Positions 1 through 8,075 of a DNA stretch of 38,113 nucleotides are shown here, in pieces; the first letter of the stretch is position 1; each line of letters starts with the position of its first letter. The notes beneath the pieces are model-generated. The model was not told the origin of the DNA. It searched no databases and worked only from the letters and a program-made list of their open reading frames with translations. The position numbers were made by a program, and so were the translations under genes. The DNA is from Acidimicrobiales bacterium (GTDB taxonomy: Bacteria; Actinomycetota; Acidimicrobiia; Acidimicrobiales; VFJN01): NCBI GenBank assembly GCA_035316325.1, contig DATHJB010000035.1, positions 1 through 38,113 on the forward strand, written 5' to 3'.

Positions 1-705
1 CGACTTCGACTCCGAGTCGGCCTCGGCGCCTTCCAACTCGTCGTCGAGGTGGGAGTAGGCCGTCAGCTCGGTCTCGCCCTTGCGGGCCTCCAGGGCGATG
101 GAGATCACCAGCAGCACCAGCGAGACGACGAACAACGGTGCCCGGTAGTCGGCGAACCAGTCGAGGACGTTGTCGATCGGGGCCTCGAAGGTCTCGCCGA
201 CGCGGCGGATCACGTAGAGGCGGACGACGGTGCCGGCCACGTTGAGGGCCAGGAACGCCCGGATCGGCATACCGGCGGCACCGGCGAACAGGCAGATCGG
301 GTTGTTGGGAGCGATGAACACCAGCGGGTACGCGGCCTTGCCGAACCACCCCTCCAGCTGTCGCAGCATCTGCCCCCACGTCTTCGTGCGCTTCTCCATC
401 CACACGATGGCGGCGTCGCCGTACCAGTGCCCCAGCAGGAAGAACAGCGGGTCGCTCAGCAGCAGCCGGGTCATGCCGATGCCGTAGTAGGTCGGGGCGT
501 CGAGCGAGTTGGTGACCAGCGCCAGGATGCGGTTCCGGGCGTTGAGCGACAGGAGCCACGCGGGGTGGGTGTTGCTCCACGTGGTGGTCATCAGGTCGCC
601 GACGTAGCTCATGACCACCATCACCGCCAGCAGGGAGCCGACGATGGTGACTGCCCTGCGTGAGGGGGGTTGCCGCGTCGTCTCGGGGGTGGAGGTGTCC
701 GTCAC
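1..705 (-). CDS. VTT/DedA-like integral membrane protein, 3' end cut off
   Basis: This gene runs off the left edge, so 235 codons are present and there is no stop. After a short polar N-terminus comes a hydrophobic segment (about residues 18-34). Further hydrophobic stretches follow, with a GHWYGD motif, a segment around APNNPICLFAGAAGMPIR, and a last membrane helix near residues 195-213. An acidic tail follows. The arrangement resembles VTT/SNARE-associated (DedA) proteins, which are implicated in lipid scrambling and envelope homeostasis, but the typical DedA acidic and arginine motifs are only loosely recognisable. The start is GTG at 705, chosen because a TACTCT box lies 10 nt upstream and no ribosome-binding site is seen. 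It diverges from SURF1 across about 50 bp. The family call is moderate; that it is a polytopic membrane protein is secure. Confidence 0.7.
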   Translation of the reverse strand, partial: MTDTSTPETTRQPPSRRAVTIVGSLLAVMVVMSYVGDLMTTTWSNTHPAWLLSLNARNRILALVTNSLDAPTYYGIGMTRLLLSDPLFFLLGHWYGDAAIVWMEKRTKTWGQMLRQLEGWFGKAAYPLVFIAPNNPICLFAGAAGMPIRAFLALNVAGTVVRLYVIRRVGETFEAPIDNVLDWFADYRAPLFVVSLVLLVISIALEARKGETELTAYSHLDDELEGAEADSESKS

Positions 706-715
706 GAGGGGCGCC

Positions 716-721
716 AGAGTA
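716..721 (-). promoter_or_regulatory. -10 box TACTCT of the VTT/DedA-like gene
   Basis: TACTCT read on the minus strand ends 10 nt before the GTG start. This fits transcription starting at or just before the start codon. Confidence 0.5.
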
Positions 722-743
722 CTTGCCGCCGGGACCACCGACC

Positions 744-749
744 TACCCT
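744..749 (+). promoter_or_regulatory. -10 box TACCCT of SURF1 (leaderless)
   Basis: TACCCT ends 6 nt before the GTG start at 756. The predicted transcript begins at the start codon, which decides this start over open codons further upstream. Confidence 0.6.
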
Positions 750-755
750 GCCGGA

Positions 756-1577
756 GTGCGTTCCTGGCGCTTCCTGCTCGGCCCCCTTTGGATCCTGTCG
801 CACCTGCTGGTGGTGCTGCTCGCGGTGGTGATGGTGAACCTCGGGTTCTGGCAGCTGCACCGGCTCGACGAGCGGAAGGCCGAGAACGCCCTCATCGAGG
901 CTCGCCAGGAGCGGGATCCCGTCGCCCTCGACGACGTCCTCACTGCGGACGCCGACGACGCCACGGTCGACGAGCTGCGGGCCCGCCCGGTCACCCTGGA
1001 GGGCCGCTACGACGACGACGCCACCGTCACCGTCCACAACCGCACCCAGGACGGCGTGCCCGGCGACTGGATGGTCACGCCTCTGGTGCTCGAGGGCGGC
1101 GACCGGGTGGGCGTCATCCGGGGGTTCGTGGGCCTGGGTCCCGAAGGTGACCCCTACCCGGCCGCGGCGCCCGAGGGTCGGGTGGAGGTCGAGGGCGCGG
1201 TGATGGTGCCCCGGCTCCAGGACCGCACCGTCCGCAAGGACCTCGAGGACCTGCTGGCCGCGCCCGACACGCTGCCCGTCCTGGTGAGGGCCGAGGAGTC
1301 CGACCCGCCCGAGCCGGCGGCCGCCGCCGAGGACGGCAGCAGCGACCCCCGCGAGACCCTCGTCCCCCTGCCGCCGCCCGAGCTGAGCGAGCGCAACCAC
1401 CTGTCGTACGCGTTCCAGTGGTTCATCTTCTCGACGATCGCGGTGGTCGGCTATCCGCTGGTGCTCCGCCGGGTGCTCCAGCGGCGGGGCAAGGAGGCCG
1501 ACGACGCGGGCGGCGACGGCGATGACAACGGCGGCGACGGGGCCGAGCGGGTCGGAGCCTCCGGTGCCGCCACCTGA
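756..1577 (+). CDS. SURF1-family cytochrome oxidase assembly protein
   Basis: The product is 273 residues with the SURF1 layout of two membrane helices around a large extracytoplasmic domain. The first helix (about residues 8-28) is followed by the family motif FWQLHRLDERKAEN. The second, near the C-terminus, is preceded by NHLSYAFQWF, matching the conserved HxxYAxQW element. SURF1 helps mature the haem a3/CuB centre of subunit I of aa3-type oxidases. No oxidase gene is visible here, so its partner must lie elsewhere. The open frame extends upstream to 660, but GTG 756 is preferred because of the TACCCT box 6 nt before it and because the upstream residues are not membrane-like. The 3' end overlaps the following TetR gene by 56 nt, suggesting co-transcription. 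The tail is rich in D and G. Confidence 0.88.
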   Translation: MRSWRFLLGPLWILSHLLVVLLAVVMVNLGFWQLHRLDERKAENALIEARQERDPVALDDVLTADADDATVDELRARPVTLEGRYDDDATVTVHNRTQDGVPGDWMVTPLVLEGGDRVGVIRGFVGLGPEGDPYPAAAPEGRVEVEGAVMVPRLQDRTVRKDLEDLLAAPDTLPVLVRAEESDPPEPAAAAEDGSSDPRETLVPLPPPELSERNHLSYAFQWFIFSTIAVVGYPLVLRRVLQRRGKEADDAGGDGDDNGGDGAERVGASGAAT

Positions 1578-2145
1578 GGCCGAAGCCACCCGCGAGCGCA
1601 TCCTCGGGTCGGCCTACCTCCGGCTGGCCGACGAGGGGCTGACACAGGCGACGGTGGAGGGCATCGCCCACGAGGCGGGGCTGTCCCGGGCCACGATCTA
1701 CCGGCACTTCCCCGGGGGGAAGGACGAGCTGATCGAGGCGGTGATCTCCTGGGAGGTCGGCCGGTTCTTCACCCGCCTCGGCGAGGCGACCGACGACGCC
1801 CCCGACTTCACCACCTGGCTGAGCGGGGGGATGCTCGCCGCCCGCCGGCAGCTCGACGAGCACACCGTGCTGCAGCAGCTGCTGGAGGACGAGGCCGACC
1901 AGCTGGTGCCCCGCCTGGTGACGGTGATGCCGATCATCCTGGGGGTCCTGCGGGAGCAGCTGGCCCAGCGCCTGGCCGACGAGCGCCTGCGTCCGGGGGT
2001 CGAGCTGCAGGAGGCGGCCGAGCTGCTGGCCCGCCTGATGGTCTCCTTCATCGGCACCCCCGGGGCCTGGCACCTCGACGACCCCGAGCAGGTCGACAAG
2101 CTCGTCCGCACCCAGCTCCTCGCCGGCATCCTGCCCGACCCGTAG
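1522..2145 (+). CDS. TetR-family transcriptional regulator (first of two)
   Basis: The product is 207 residues. After a low-complexity N-terminus, residues 23-72 form a TetR DNA-binding domain: ATRERIL opens helix 1 and the helix-turn-helix reads VEGIAHEAGLSRATIYRHF, followed by GGKDEL. The remainder is an all-alpha ligand and dimerisation domain with no recognisable ligand signature. The ATG at 1522 lies inside the end of SURF1. GTG 1564 is an in-frame alternative that removes only 14 disordered residues. The gene lies immediately upstream of a second TetR gene whose DNA-binding domain is similar (IYRHFPGGKD against VYRVIPGGKD), so the pair may be a tandem duplication. Its target is unknown; the inverted repeat at 2161-2191 just after its stop is a candidate operator for either protein. 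Confidence 0.9.
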   Translation: MTTAATGPSGSEPPVPPPEAEATRERILGSAYLRLADEGLTQATVEGIAHEAGLSRATIYRHFPGGKDELIEAVISWEVGRFFTRLGEATDDAPDFTTWLSGGMLAARRQLDEHTVLQQLLEDEADQLVPRLVTVMPIILGVLREQLAQRLADERLRPGVELQEAAELLARLMVSFIGTPGAWHLDDPEQVDKLVRTQLLAGILPDP

Positions 2146-2160
2146 TATCCGCGGGTAGAC

Positions 2161-2191
2161 GGTGAGACGGATTCGTATGTAGTGTCTCACC
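2161..2191. promoter_or_regulatory. Perfect 8-bp inverted repeat over the second TetR promoter (putative operator)
   Basis: GGTGAGAC at 2161-2168 and GTCTCACC at 2184-2191 are perfect reverse complements separated by 15 bp. The right arm overlaps the -10 box of the downstream TetR gene, so a bound repressor would block RNA polymerase. Autoregulation by TetR is the usual pattern; assignment to one of the two adjacent TetR proteins is inference. Confidence 0.6.
2180..2185 (+). promoter_or_regulatory. -10 box TAGTGT of the second TetR gene (leaderless)
   Basis: TAGTGT ends 7 nt before the GTG start at 2193 and overlaps the right half of the inverted repeat at 2161-2191. Confidence 0.6.
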
Positions 2192-2192
2192 C

Positions 2193-2804
2193 GTGGCGAG
2201 CGCCGAACTGGCCGAGAGGTACCTCACCGCCGACGAGCTCGAGCGGCGCATGGTCGACGCGGCGCTGCGGTGCGTCGAGCGCTGGGGCCTCGCCAAGACC
2301 TCCATGGACGACATCGCCCGGGAGGCGAGGGTCAGCCGCGCCACCGTCTACCGGGTGATCCCGGGTGGCAAGGACCGCCTGGTCGAGACCGTCCTCCAGC
2401 ACGAGGTCGGCCGCCTCTTCCACGAGGCCGACTCCGAGGCCCGCCAGGCCACCACCCTCGAGGACCTCGTGTGCGTCGGCGTCGGCATCGCCATGCGGGT
2501 CCTCACCGGGCACGCCGCCCTCAACTACCTCGTGCGCCACGAGCCCGAGGCGATCCTGCCCCACTTCGCCTTCCACCGGCTGGCCCCGCTGCTGGCCGAG
2601 ATCGCCGAGCTGAGCCGACCGCACCTCAGCCGGTTCCTGCCCGACGAAGCGGTCCGACCCGCCGGCGAGCTGCTGGCCCGCGTGGTCCTGTCCTACAGCT
2701 TCAGCCCGGTCCCCGAGCTCGACCCCGAGGACCCCGACTCGATACGCCGGTTCGTGCGGACCTACCTGCTGCCGGCGCTCACCACCACCGAGGAGCGGAC
2801 ATGA
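2193..2804 (+). CDS. TetR-family transcriptional regulator (second of two)
   Basis: The product is 203 residues. The N-terminal DNA-binding domain spans about residues 10-60, with MDDIAREARVSRATVYR as the helix-turn-helix. The C-terminal part is helical and probably binds a ligand, with no family-specific signature that I recognise. GTG 2193 is the start because the -10 box lies 7 nt upstream, implying a leaderless mRNA. The stop codon overlaps the ATG of the ferritin-like gene (ATGA), so the two are translationally coupled and almost certainly form one operon. This points to the diiron protein as part of what the regulator controls. It probably binds the inverted repeat in its own promoter. 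Confidence 0.9.
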   Translation: MASAELAERYLTADELERRMVDAALRCVERWGLAKTSMDDIAREARVSRATVYRVIPGGKDRLVETVLQHEVGRLFHEADSEARQATTLEDLVCVGVGIAMRVLTGHAALNYLVRHEPEAILPHFAFHRLAPLLAEIAELSRPHLSRFLPDEAVRPAGELLARVVLSYSFSPVPELDPEDPDSIRRFVRTYLLPALTTTEERT

Positions 2805-3952
2805 GCGAGAGCCAGAGCCAGAGCGAGAACGCGCAGATCATCGGCCGGGACGACATCAACGACCTGGAGGCCATCCTCTCGGTCCGCAACACCGACGTCG
2901 ACGAGCTGGTCCACGCCGTGGGCGACAACGCCGACGCCATCTTCACCTGGGACTACGAGAAGGGCGCCCGCCCGGCGCTCAACCGCCTCTACGAGAAGGC
3001 CAAGGGCTCCCAGTGGAACGGCGAGACCGACCTGCCGTGGGACACCGACGTCGACCAGGTGGCGGTCACCATCGCCAACGCCCAGAACAACATGGGCGGG
3101 ATCGTCGGCTTCGGCGTCGACCCCGACTCGATCGCCGGCACCCCGTTCGCCAAGTTCGGCCTGCAGGAGTGGATCAACGTCGGCATCGAGACCCAGAACT
3201 GGACCCTCAGCCAGTTCCTCCACGGTGAGCAGGGTGCGCTGCTGTGCACGGCGAAGATCGTGGAGACCGTGCCGTGGATCGACGCCAAGTACTACGCGGC
3301 GACGCAGGTGATGGACGAGGCCCGGCACGTCGAGGTGTTCGCCAAGTACCTCGACGAGAAGCTGTCCGGCCACTATCCCGTGAACGCCCACCTCAAGCTG
3401 CTGCTCGACGACATCGTGGCCGACAGCCGCTGGGACATGACCTACCTGGGCATGCAGATCATGGTGGAGGGCCTGGCGCTGGCGGCGTTCGGCTTCATGC
3501 ACCAGCTCACCACGGAGCCCCTGCTGAAGCAGCTGCTGCGCTACGTCATGTCCGACGAGGCCCGTCACGTCGCCTTCGGGGTCCTGAGCCTGAAGGAGTA
3601 CTACGCCGAGCTGACCGACGCCGAGATGAAGGACCGCCAGGAGTTCGCCTTCGAGGCCGCGGTCCGCATGCGCGACCGGTTCCTCCAGCAGGAGGTGTGG
3701 GAGCGCATGGGCGTGTCGACCAAGGAGGTGCTGCCCCTGGTGATGGCGTCGCCGCAGCGCACCATGTTCCAGTCGATGCTGTTCTCGAAGATCGTGCCCA
3801 ACTGCAAGAAGCTCGGCCTGCTCGACGCCAACGGCGGCTGGTTGCGGGAGCGCTTCACCGAGCTGGGCGTCATCCAGTTCGAGGACCAGGCCGACACCGG
3901 CGAGGAGTACGAGATGTTCCAGCTCGCCGCGGGCGAGACCAGCGGCGGCTGA
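2801..3952 (+). CDS. Ferritin-like diiron-carboxylate protein, probable oxidase or oxygenase
   Basis: The product is 383 residues with two D-E-A-R-H motifs (residues 172-176 and 252-256). Each lies about 30 residues after another glutamate (E143 in HGEQGALL, E223 in VEGLALAAF). The four Glu plus two His set (E143, E173, H176, E223, E253, H256) is the classical ligand set of non-haem diiron proteins of the ferritin/ribonucleotide-reductase-R2 superfamily. The protein is much longer than a ferritin, which favours a substrate oxidase or N-oxygenase over iron storage. The substrate cannot be read from sequence. No signal peptide is seen, so it is likely cytoplasmic. It overlaps the TetR stop by 4 nt, so an inducible, ligand-responsive role is plausible. 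Confidence 0.82.
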   Translation: MSESQSQSENAQIIGRDDINDLEAILSVRNTDVDELVHAVGDNADAIFTWDYEKGARPALNRLYEKAKGSQWNGETDLPWDTDVDQVAVTIANAQNNMGGIVGFGVDPDSIAGTPFAKFGLQEWINVGIETQNWTLSQFLHGEQGALLCTAKIVETVPWIDAKYYAATQVMDEARHVEVFAKYLDEKLSGHYPVNAHLKLLLDDIVADSRWDMTYLGMQIMVEGLALAAFGFMHQLTTEPLLKQLLRYVMSDEARHVAFGVLSLKEYYAELTDAEMKDRQEFAFEAAVRMRDRFLQQEVWERMGVSTKEVLPLVMASPQRTMFQSMLFSKIVPNCKKLGLLDANGGWLRERFTELGVIQFEDQADTGEEYEMFQLAAGETSGG

Positions 3953-3981
3953 ACAGGCCCAGACAGCTGAACACCCGCTGG

Positions 3982-3987
3982 TAGCGT
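3982..3987 (+). promoter_or_regulatory. -10 box TAGCGT before the winged-helix gene (leaderless)
   Basis: TAGCGT ends 8 nt before the ATG at 3996. It separates this gene and the following dapA-rnj-mutM run from the TetR/diiron operon. Confidence 0.55.
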
Positions 3988-3995
3988 CGGGGGCG

Positions 3996-4640
3996 ATGTC
4001 TTCCCCCTCCGACGTTCGTCTCCTGGTGCTGCACGCGCTGCGGCTCAAGGGTGTCGCGGGCGTCGGCGCGGTGGCGGGGGCGGTCGGGATCGACGCTCCG
4101 GTGGTCGAGCGGGAGGTCGACGAGCTGGCCTCGTTGGGGCTGGTGGTGCACCGTGAGGGCCTGTTGAACGGCTGGCAGCTGACGGTCGCGGGTCGGAGCG
4201 AGCACGAGCGGCTGCTGGCCGACGAGCTCGACACCACCGGCGCCCGTCCCGTGGTCGAGCGGAGCTACCGGCGCTTCCGCACGCTGAACCCCGGGGTGCT
4301 CGACGCCTGCAGCCGCTGGCAGGTCCGCGAGCTGTCGGGCCACCTGGTGCGCAACGACCACGACGACCCGGCGTACGACGAGAAGGTGCTCAACGCCCTG
4401 TCCGACGCCCTGACCGACGTCCGCCCCATGAGCGAGCGCCTCGGCGAGGCGCTGGAGCGCTTCCGGCCCTACGCCCCCCATCTGGAGGAGGCGCTCGACC
4501 GGGCCTGGGCGGGGGAGCGCGAGTACGTCACGAAGCCGATGATCCCCAGCTTCCACACCGTGTGGTTCGAGCTGCACGAGGACCTGCTGGCGACCCTCGG
4601 CCTGGACCGCGCCTCCGAGTCCGAGAGCAAGGAGACCTGA
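3996..4640 (+). CDS. Uncharacterised winged-helix protein
   Basis: The product is 214 residues. Residues 1-75 look like a winged helix-turn-helix of the MarR/PadR kind: a short helical bundle (LLVLHALRLKGVAGVGAVAGA), a recognition-helix region (VVEREVDELASLGLV), and a wing ending in GWQLTVAGR. The rest is helical with charged and aromatic conserved-looking patches (RNDHDDPAYDEKV, FHTVWFELHEDLLATLG). I recognise the general pattern from uncharacterised actinobacterial proteins but cannot assign a function. The stop overlaps the start of dapA by one base (TGATG), so it is translationally coupled to the lysine/DAP gene. A regulatory role for the dapA-rnj operon is possible but is inference. Confidence 0.65.
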   Translation: MSSPSDVRLLVLHALRLKGVAGVGAVAGAVGIDAPVVEREVDELASLGLVVHREGLLNGWQLTVAGRSEHERLLADELDTTGARPVVERSYRRFRTLNPGVLDACSRWQVRELSGHLVRNDHDDPAYDEKVLNALSDALTDVRPMSERLGEALERFRPYAPHLEEALDRAWAGEREYVTKPMIPSFHTVWFELHEDLLATLGLDRASESESKET

Positions 4641-5542
4641 TGGGTGCCGCCCGCTTCGGCAAGGTCCTGACCGCCATGGTCACGCCGTTCCACGAGGACG
4701 GCTCGCTCGACCTCGACGGTGCCGTCCGCCTGGCGCAGTGGCTGGTGGCCCACGGCAACGACGGCCTGGTGCTGGCCGGTACCACCGGCGAGGGCCCCAC
4801 CCTCAGCGACGACGAGACGGTCGAGCTGTGGCAGGCCGTCCGGGCGGCGGTCGACGTCCCGCTGCTGGCCGGCACCGGCAGCAACGACACCCGCCACACG
4901 ATCGGGCTCTCCCGTCGGGCCGTCGAGACCGGGGTCGACGCGCTGCTGGTCGTCTCGCCGTACTACAACCGGCCGCCCCAGGCGGGCCTGCTGGCCCACT
5001 ACCGGGCGCTCGCCGAGGCCGTCGACCTGCCGATCGTGCTGTACGACGTGCCGGGCCGCACCGGTCGCGCCCTGAGCGTCGACACCATCGTCACGCTGGC
5101 CACCGAGGTGCCCGGCATCGTCGGCATCAAGGACGCCCGCGGCAACCCCAACGAGTCGGCCCGGATCGTCGCCGGCGCCCCCGGCGACTTCGACCTCATC
5201 TCCGGCGACGACAGCCTCACGCTGCCGCTCCTCGCCGTCGGGGCCACCGGAGTGATCGGCGTGGCGACGCACTGGTCCGCCGGCCTGCACGGCGAGATGA
5301 TCACGTCCTTCGAGAAGGGCGACCACGACACCGCCCGCGAGATCAACGCCCGCCTGCTGGAGTCGTTCGCCTACGAGGCCAACGACCAGTGGCAGCACGC
5401 CAGCGGCGTGAAAGCGCTGCTCACCGAGCTGGGTCTGCCATCGGGGCCGTGCCGGCTACCGTTGCCGCCCGTGCCGGACGAGGCCCGAGCCCGGGCACGA
5501 CACATCATCGAGGCGCTCGAACTGACGGAGTTGACGCAGTGA
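4640..5542 (+). CDS. dapA: 4-hydroxy-tetrahydrodipicolinate synthase
   Basis: This enzyme condenses pyruvate with aspartate semialdehyde, the first committed step of diaminopimelate and lysine synthesis, in the cytoplasm. The 300-residue TIM barrel has the family length. GTTGEGPTL (T48-T49) and SPYYNRPP (Y108) supply the proton-relay residues, LYDVPGRTG holds Y135 and R140, and the Schiff-base lysine is K164 in GIKDARGN. The ATG at 4640 is preceded by GGAG at a suitable distance and overlaps the previous stop, so it is preferred over a longer open frame. The 3' end overlaps rnj by 4 nt (GTGA). Four more DAP-pathway genes lie 22-29 kb downstream. Confidence 0.97.
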   Translation: MGAARFGKVLTAMVTPFHEDGSLDLDGAVRLAQWLVAHGNDGLVLAGTTGEGPTLSDDETVELWQAVRAAVDVPLLAGTGSNDTRHTIGLSRRAVETGVDALLVVSPYYNRPPQAGLLAHYRALAEAVDLPIVLYDVPGRTGRALSVDTIVTLATEVPGIVGIKDARGNPNESARIVAGAPGDFDLISGDDSLTLPLLAVGATGVIGVATHWSAGLHGEMITSFEKGDHDTAREINARLLESFAYEANDQWQHASGVKALLTELGLPSGPCRLPLPPVPDEARARARHIIEALELTELTQ

Positions 5543-7203
5543 CCCAGCCCGTAAGGGTGACATTCTTGGGCGGGTTGGGCGAGATCGGGCGCAACTGCGC
5601 CTGCATCGAGGTCGACGGACGCATCATGCTCCTCGACGTCGGGCTGATGTTCCCCGACATCGACATGCTCGGCGTCGACCTCGTCCTACCCGACTTCACC
5701 TACCTGCGCGAAAACGCCGACCGGGTCGAGGGCGCGATCATCACCCACGGCCACGAGGACCACATGGGTGGCCTCAGCTACCTGCTGCGCGAGCTGTCGT
5801 TCCCGATCTACGGCTCGGCGCTCACGCTGGGCCTGGCCCGGAACCGCATCGAGGAGGCGGGCCTGCTCGACCGCACCGAGCTGATCCCGGTGTCCGACGG
5901 CGAGCGGCGCAAGATCGGCCCGTTCGACGTCGAGTTCATCCCGGTCACCCACTCGGTACCGCACGGCTTCGCCACGGCCTTCCACACGCCGCAGGGCACG
6001 ATCCTGCACACCGGCGACTTCAAGCTCGACCTCACGCCGGTCGACGATCGCCTCACCGACCTGGCCCGCATCGGCGCCATCTCGTCGGGCGAGGGCATCC
6101 GGCTGCTGCTGTCGGACTCCACCAACGCCGACGAGCCGGGCCACGCCCGCAGCGAGACGTCGGTCGGCAAGGTGCTCTACGAGCTGTTCCACATCCACGA
6201 CGGCCGGCGCATCGTCATCGCCTGCTTCGCCAGCCACATCCACCGGGTGCAGCAGATCGCGGACGCCGCGATCGAGCACGGTCGCAAGGTCGCCACGCTC
6301 GGCCTGTCGATGAAGAAGAACGTGAAGCTGGCCCGCTCCATGGGCCTGCTCGACATCCCCGAGTACGCGCTGGTCGACATCGACGACGTCGACGACATGC
6401 CGCCCGGCGAGGTGTGCGTGATCTCCACGGGCTCCCAGGGCGAGCCGATGTCGGCGCTGGCGCTGATGGCCACCCGCAACAACCGCTGGCTGGAGGTCGG
6501 CGCCGACGACACGGTGATCCTGTCGTCGCACCCGATCCCGGGCAACGAGATGAACGTGTCCAAGGTGATCGACGGGCTCGTCCGCCTCGGCGCCGAGGTC
6601 GTCCACTCGGGCATCCACGACGTCCACGCCTCGGGCCACGCCAAGCAGGAGGAGCTGAAGACGCTCCTGTCGATCGCCCGGCCCGAGTGGTTCGTGCCCG
6701 TGCACGGCGAGTACCGCCACATGGTGGCCCACGCCCGCCTGGCCCGGCAGATGGGTGTCGTGCCCGAGGACCACACGATCGTGTGCACCGACGGCGACCA
6801 GCTCCTGCTCGACGAGAGCGGCCTCCGGGTCGACGGCACGGTGCCGGCCGGCTACCTGTACGTCGACGGCATCGTCGGCGACGTGGGCCACGGCGTGCTG
6901 CGCGACCGGCGGGTGCTGGCCGAGGAGGGCGTGGTCGTGGTGGTGGTCACGGTGTCGCAGGCCGACGGCGCGATCCTGACCGGGCCCGAGGTGATCACTC
7001 GGGGCTGGGTGTACGCCCCCGAGGCCGAGCCGCTGCTGGCCGAGTGCGCCGACGTGGTGCGCCAGGCGATCAAGGAGGCGTTCGCCGAGAACGCCACCGA
7101 CATCGAGGCGCTGTCGCGGGTGGTGCGCCGGGCCGCGGGCAAGTTCGTGTCCGACCGCACGCGCCGCCGCCCGATGATCGTCCCCGTGGTCATGGAGGCC
7201 TGA
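5539..7203 (+). CDS. rnj: Ribonuclease J
   Basis: The product is 554 residues, the usual length for RNase J, a metallo-beta-lactamase/beta-CASP ribonuclease with 5'-3' exonuclease and endonuclease activity in mRNA turnover and rRNA maturation. The Zn-binding HGHEDH lies at residues 70-75. Further family motifs are LSDSTNAD, STGSQGEP, SHPIPGNE and VPVHGEYRH, and the C-terminal domain is complete. The GTG start at 5539 overlaps the dapA stop. The pair dapA-rnj, with ftsK nearby, is conserved in Actinobacteria. No promoter is visible between the genes, so expression probably follows the upstream operon. Confidence 0.97.
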   Translation: MTQPVRVTFLGGLGEIGRNCACIEVDGRIMLLDVGLMFPDIDMLGVDLVLPDFTYLRENADRVEGAIITHGHEDHMGGLSYLLRELSFPIYGSALTLGLARNRIEEAGLLDRTELIPVSDGERRKIGPFDVEFIPVTHSVPHGFATAFHTPQGTILHTGDFKLDLTPVDDRLTDLARIGAISSGEGIRLLLSDSTNADEPGHARSETSVGKVLYELFHIHDGRRIVIACFASHIHRVQQIADAAIEHGRKVATLGLSMKKNVKLARSMGLLDIPEYALVDIDDVDDMPPGEVCVISTGSQGEPMSALALMATRNNRWLEVGADDTVILSSHPIPGNEMNVSKVIDGLVRLGAEVVHSGIHDVHASGHAKQEELKTLLSIARPEWFVPVHGEYRHMVAHARLARQMGVVPEDHTIVCTDGDQLLLDESGLRVDGTVPAGYLYVDGIVGDVGHGVLRDRRVLAEEGVVVVVVTVSQADGAILTGPEVITRGWVYAPEAEPLLAECADVVRQAIKEAFAENATDIEALSRVVRRAAGKFVSDRTRRRPMIVPVVMEA

Positions 7204-7213
7204 GGCCGGCGAG

Positions 7214-8017
7214 ATGCCGGAGCTTCCCGAGGTCGAGACCATCCGGCGGGAGCTGGAGCCGGCCATCGTCGGGCGCGAGCTCGGTGAGGCCTGGGCGTTC
7301 CTGCATCCGAAGTTCGTGCCCGCGCTCGAGGCGGCCGGGACGACGGTCGTGGGTGTCGATCGGCGGGGGAAGTACCTGTTGTTGGGGCTCGACGACGAGC
7401 GGGAGCTGGTCGTTCACCTGGGGATGACGGGGTCGTTGCAGATCCTTCCGCGGGAGGACGCCGTCACCGACCCCTATACGCGGGCGTGGTGGGTGCTCGA
7501 CGACGGGACGGACGTGCTGGCGTTCCGGGACGTGCGGCGGTTCGGGCGGCTGGCCGTGGTGCCCCGGGGCGAGTACCTGGGGACGCTGGCCGTACAGGGG
7601 CTCGACGCCCTCGACCCGGCGCTCACCGCCGAGGACTTCTGGCGGGCGTTGAAGGGGAGTCGGCGGGCGATCAAGACGCAGCTGCTCAGCCAGAGGCCCC
7701 TGGCGGGCGTCGGCAACATCTACGCCGACGAGGCGCTGTGGCTGGCGCAGGTCCACCCCCGGAAGCGGACGATCACCCGGGCCCAGGCCGCCGAGCTGCT
7801 GGACGCGCTGCGACACGTCATGCGGGCCAGCCTCGACAACGGAGGCACCACGCTCCGCGACTACCGCAACTTCAACGGTGGGGCGGGGGAGAACCGCCGG
7901 CGGCTGGCGGTCTACGGCCGGGCGGGCCAGCCGTGCCTGCGCTGCGGCACCGAGCTGCGCCGCACGCTGCTCGACGGCCGGTCGACCACCTGGTGCCCCA
8001 CCTGCCAGCGCCGCTGA
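7214..8017 (+). CDS. mutM: Formamidopyrimidine-DNA glycosylase
   Basis: Base-excision repair glycosylase/lyase that removes 8-oxoguanine and ring-opened purines. The 267-residue protein begins MPELPEVETI, which gives the catalytic N-terminal proline and glutamate after Met removal. K53 sits in the conserved GKYLLLGL segment. The helix-two-turn-helix follows (residues about 155-215, with GVGNIYADEALW). The C-terminal zinc finger has C241, C244, C261 and C264. It starts 10 nt after rnj with a GGCGAG motif before the ATG. It faces the minus-strand mini-gene and is separated from it by the large hairpin at 8031-8075, which probably ends its transcript. Confidence 0.96.
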   Translation: MPELPEVETIRRELEPAIVGRELGEAWAFLHPKFVPALEAAGTTVVGVDRRGKYLLLGLDDERELVVHLGMTGSLQILPREDAVTDPYTRAWWVLDDGTDVLAFRDVRRFGRLAVVPRGEYLGTLAVQGLDALDPALTAEDFWRALKGSRRAIKTQLLSQRPLAGVGNIYADEALWLAQVHPRKRTITRAQAAELLDALRHVMRASLDNGGTTLRDYRNFNGGAGENRRRLAVYGRAGQPCLRCGTELRRTLLDGRSTTWCPTCQRR

Positions 8018-8030
8018 GCCTGAGCCAGCG

Positions 8031-8075
8031 TCTTTGAAGGGAAACGACCCCAATAGGGTCGGTTCCCTTCAAAGA
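8031..8075. terminator. 20-bp near-perfect hairpin between convergent genes
   Basis: The arms at 8031-8050 and 8056-8075 are reverse complements with one mismatch (8044 against 8062) and a 5-nt loop. It lies between the ends of mutM and the minus-strand mini-gene, a position expected for a bidirectional terminator. There is no T-run, so it would act as a factor-dependent or T-less terminator, as is common in actinobacteria. The stop codon of the minus-strand gene lies inside the right arm. Confidence 0.7.
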
